From NCBI GenBank assembly GCA_016719295.1, contig JADKAF010000001.1, positions 3,534,001-3,598,000 on the forward strand: DNA of 64,000 nucleotides, in the 5' to 3' direction. Origin of the DNA: Planctomycetota bacterium (GTDB lineage: Bacteria > Planctomycetota > UBA1135 > JADKAF01). The notes under the pieces were generated by a model. That model was not told the DNA's origin and ran no database searches. It worked only from the letters and a program-made list of their open reading frames with translations. The position numbers and the translations under genes were made by a program. Shown piece by piece: positions 61,842-64,000 of the stretch (positions are counted from its first letter, which is position 1; every line of letters starts with the position of its first letter).

Positions 61842-64000
61842 CACGCCCGCCCTCCCGCGACGCCGACGACATGATCGCGGTGCCGATCGAAGACCGGAGC
61901 GAGCTCGGCGTCGCGCAGGATCGGCGCTTCCGGCCAGACCGCGCGCCAAGGTCGGAACTCGCCCTCGCTCCAGAGCTCGATCGCACCGCTCTCGGGGTCG
62001 ATCTTGCCGAGCCGCATCCACTCTCCGTGGACCAGGCGCTTCAGGCGTCCGTGTCCTTCGACGAGCGCGCGGATGCGCTCGGCCGGAGCCTCCATGAGGA
62101 CCAGGATGCGCATCGGCTCGTGGAGCTCGATCTGCTGACGCGCGAGGCCGATGCGGAGGTCGCTCTTCGAGCCCGTGATGACGCCGAGCAACGAGACGAC
62201 GTTCAGCGGCAGCTTCGAGCTCGCGCCGAAGCCGTCGTTGTCGACGCGCGAGAAGTAGTAGTCCATCGCGATGTTCACCGCGACCGGCACGGTGCCGAGC
62301 ACCGCGTCGCGCAGCACGCTGCCATCGGGATCGATGGTCGGGTCGTAGGAGACGAGGAAGCTCCGTCGATCGAGGAACGAGCGCAGCGTGCACGAGCGCC
62401 GGCCGACGATGCACGCGGCGACGCGGTTGTGCCCGTACTCGGGGCGTGGCTGCGCCAAGTCGTGGCCGCGATCCTGGACGTGCTCGTAAGCCGCTTCGGG
62501 CGAGCGCGGAGCCTGCCGCGGCAGCAACCTGAGGCAACGCTCCGCGGCATTGACCTTCGCCGCGCGCTGTAGCCGCTCGGCGAGGGCGAGGACCTCCTCC
62601 AAGCGCTCCGGCGGGACGAGCGCGCGATCGAGCAGCTCGATCTCGTCGAGCGTCGTGTCGTGGAAGAAGGGCACGAAGAGCGTCGCGTCCGGGATCTCGA
62701 TGCCGAGCTCGCGCAGGCGCGCGCGCACCGCCGGCCGATTCGCGAGCAGCGCATACGAGCGCGCGTTGGGCTTGCCGGGGTTCCCGGAGCACGCGCCGCA
62801 GCCGTAGGCCTGGCGCAGCGGGTTGTTGTTCGTGGTCGAGCCGTGGCCCACCACGGCGACGAGCGATCGGAAGTCGCGCACGAGGCCGCCGGTGCGCAGG
62901 ATCGAGCGCACGATCTGCGCTTGCTCCTCGGGCGAATAACCTCCCGCGGCATCGATCTCGATGCGCGTCGCAGGCCGCGGCAGAACCATCCACTGCAAAC
63001 GCCGGCGCCAGACGTGCACGCGGCTCGGCAGCAGCAGCTTGAAGACCAGCGGGAGGAAGCTCAGCAGGCCGGCCAAGAGCGAGACGAAGAAGCCGCGCAC
63101 GAGCGTTCGCGACTGCAGATAGAGCGCGAGGGCCAGCGACGCGCCGAGCTTGTCCGCGGTGCGCGAGCGCGCCCAGTCCTGTCCGCCTTCATCGACCGGC
63201 AGCTCGCGGATCGTGCGCGAAGGCTCGACCACCGGCGGGCACTGGCGCGATGCGCGCCCGGCGCCCAGCGCATGGAAGTTCATGTCGAAGTTGAAGAAGC
63301 CGACCACGCCATAGGTTTCGATATCGTACCCCGGGCCCTCCAGCACGCGGCGCATCGACTCCTCGCGGTCGTCCATGCAGAGCAGCGCTTGGGCCGCGAT
63401 CTCGCGGCGTGGCAGCGGCCGCGCGAGGTCGCGCTCCAGGGTCGCCAGGAGCTGCGCGCCGAAGCTCCGCTCGTAGGCCTCTTGCCAGCGCTCCAAGCGC
63501 CCGAGGCCGATCGTGTTGCGCGAGTAGACGGGGGCGCGGTGATGCGGGTGATCGCGGCGCAGCGCCTCGTCGAGCGCGTGCATCGAGACGAGCATCACCG
63601 CGAGCCACTCCTTCAGCTCGAGGTGCGGGACCTCGGCGGGCGCCACCTGCGGCTCGGACTCGAGCTTCCAGACCATCCCCGACCAGCCCTTCAGCACGAA
63701 GAGCGTCTGGAGCACGTACGACGCGGCGTCATCTGCGGAGGCGACGGAGCGCACCTCCTCGTGGATCAGCTCCTCGAGCCCGAGCCCACGCTCGCGATGG
63801 CGGCGCAGACGCGCTTTCAGCTCGGGGGCCCACTCGAAGCCGAAGGTCGGAGTGCTCTCCACCGAGGCGACGAAGAACGCCCAGAGCCCCTCCGATGCGA
63901 AGGGATTCGGCCAGGGAGCGAGACCCTGGTCCAGGTAGCTCGCGATGATCGGCACGAGCCAGTCCTGCAGCGGCCGATCGCGCACCGAGTAGCGCAGCAA
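61841..64000 (-). CDS. dabA: DabA inorganic-carbon accumulation protein (DUF2309), 5' end outside window
   Basis: 719 residues visible; the frame is open to the window edge, so the N-terminus (probably 100 or more residues) is missing. DabA is a beta-carbonic-anhydrase-like enzyme that hydrates CO2 vectorially. The zinc and catalytic residues are all found: Cys and Asp in 'LLCMDDREES', His in 'VVGHGSTTNNNP' and the second Cys 15 residues later in 'YGCGACSGNPG'. The His-Cys spacing equals that of Halothiobacillus DabA (H524/C539). It forms a membrane complex with DabB. It is the most upstream DAB gene visible. Confidence 0.93.
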   Translation of the reverse strand: MLRYSVRDRPLQDWLVPIIASYLDQGLAPWPNPFASEGLWAFFVASVESTPTFGFEWAPELKARLRRHRERGLGLEELIHEEVRSVASADDAASYVLQTLFVLKGWSGMVWKLESEPQVAPAEVPHLELKEWLAVMLVSMHALDEALRRDHPHHRAPVYSRNTIGLGRLERWQEAYERSFGAQLLATLERDLARPLPRREIAAQALLCMDDREESMRRVLEGPGYDIETYGVVGFFNFDMNFHALGAGRASRQCPPVVEPSRTIRELPVDEGGQDWARSRTADKLGASLALALYLQSRTLVRGFFVSLLAGLLSFLPLVFKLLLPSRVHVWRRRLQWMVLPRPATRIEIDAAGGYSPEEQAQIVRSILRTGGLVRDFRSLVAVVGHGSTTNNNPLRQAYGCGACSGNPGKPNARSYALLANRPAVRARLRELGIEIPDATLFVPFFHDTTLDEIELLDRALVPPERLEEVLALAERLQRAAKVNAAERCLRLLPRQAPRSPEAAYEHVQDRGHDLAQPRPEYGHNRVAACIVGRRSCTLRSFLDRRSFLVSYDPTIDPDGSVLRDAVLGTVPVAVNIAMDYYFSRVDNDGFGASSKLPLNVVSLLGVITGSKSDLRIGLARQQIELHEPMRILVLMEAPAERIRALVEGHGRLKRLVHGEWMRLGKIDPESGAIELWSEGEFRPWRAVWPEAPILRDAELAPVFDRHRDHVVGVAGGRA

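Overview
The window is about 64 kb of GC-rich bacterial DNA. It reads as Planctomycetota, probably a deep-branching lineage outside the well-studied genera. The reasons are an ECF sigma factor paired with a membrane Ser/Thr kinase carrying a long helical C-terminus, many secreted proteins of unknown function that share a beta-rich C-terminal module around a 'YG.GC' motif, regulatory carboxypeptidase-like repeat proteins, and Ig-like surface proteins. The phylum call is inference from gene content; no rRNA is present.

Layout. 1-4000: an Ig-like surface protein (cut by the window edge), a HEAT-repeat protein, a small secreted-protein gene broken by an in-frame TAG, a secreted protein and a BCAM0308-type zinc-ribbon protein. 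4192-6472: a SulP anion transporter with a beta-carbonic anhydrase. 6500-13562 (minus strand): GH18 chitinase, lipoprotein MsrB, an esterase bracketed by two REPIN-like inverted repeats, a hypothetical gene, and an exported KatG. 13805-18515: two tandem paralogous secreted proteins. 18524-21867: a compact two-gene cassette (DprA-like SLOG protein plus a phosphoribosyltransferase) lying between an intact selO and a 311-bp duplicate of the selO 3' end. 21992-30567: secreted proteins, an aldo/keto reductase, and a sigma factor/kinase pair separated by a 31-bp tandem repeat.

30857-46271 is a pel exopolysaccharide operon: deacetylase-type pelA, pelB, pelD, pelE, pelF and pelG, mostly with 4-bp gene overlaps. 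PelD carries two degenerate GGDEF domains, each keeping an RxxD c-di-GMP site. PelF carries a roughly 1,160-residue C-terminal extension ending in large acidic repeats, with a one-base deletion in a C run. 46858-50149 is a minus-strand minor-pseudopilin cluster. 50267-57626 holds a fatty acid hydroxylase, a secreted protein and two large carboxypeptidase-regulatory-like proteins. 57632-59505 is a repeat-rich locus with a MITE-like element and a REP-associated tyrosine transposase. 59503-64000 is a DAB inorganic-carbon accumulation operon (DabA, cut by the window edge, plus two proton-channel-type membrane subunits).

Themes. Two separate bicarbonate/CO2 handling loci (SulP with carbonic anhydrase, and DAB) suggest active inorganic carbon uptake. 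The pel operon points to c-di-GMP-controlled biofilm matrix. KatG and MsrB both carry lipoprotein signals, which suggests envelope-level oxidant defence. The best candidate for an undescribed system is the DprA-like/PRTase cassette; the most unusual protein is the repeat-extended PelF.
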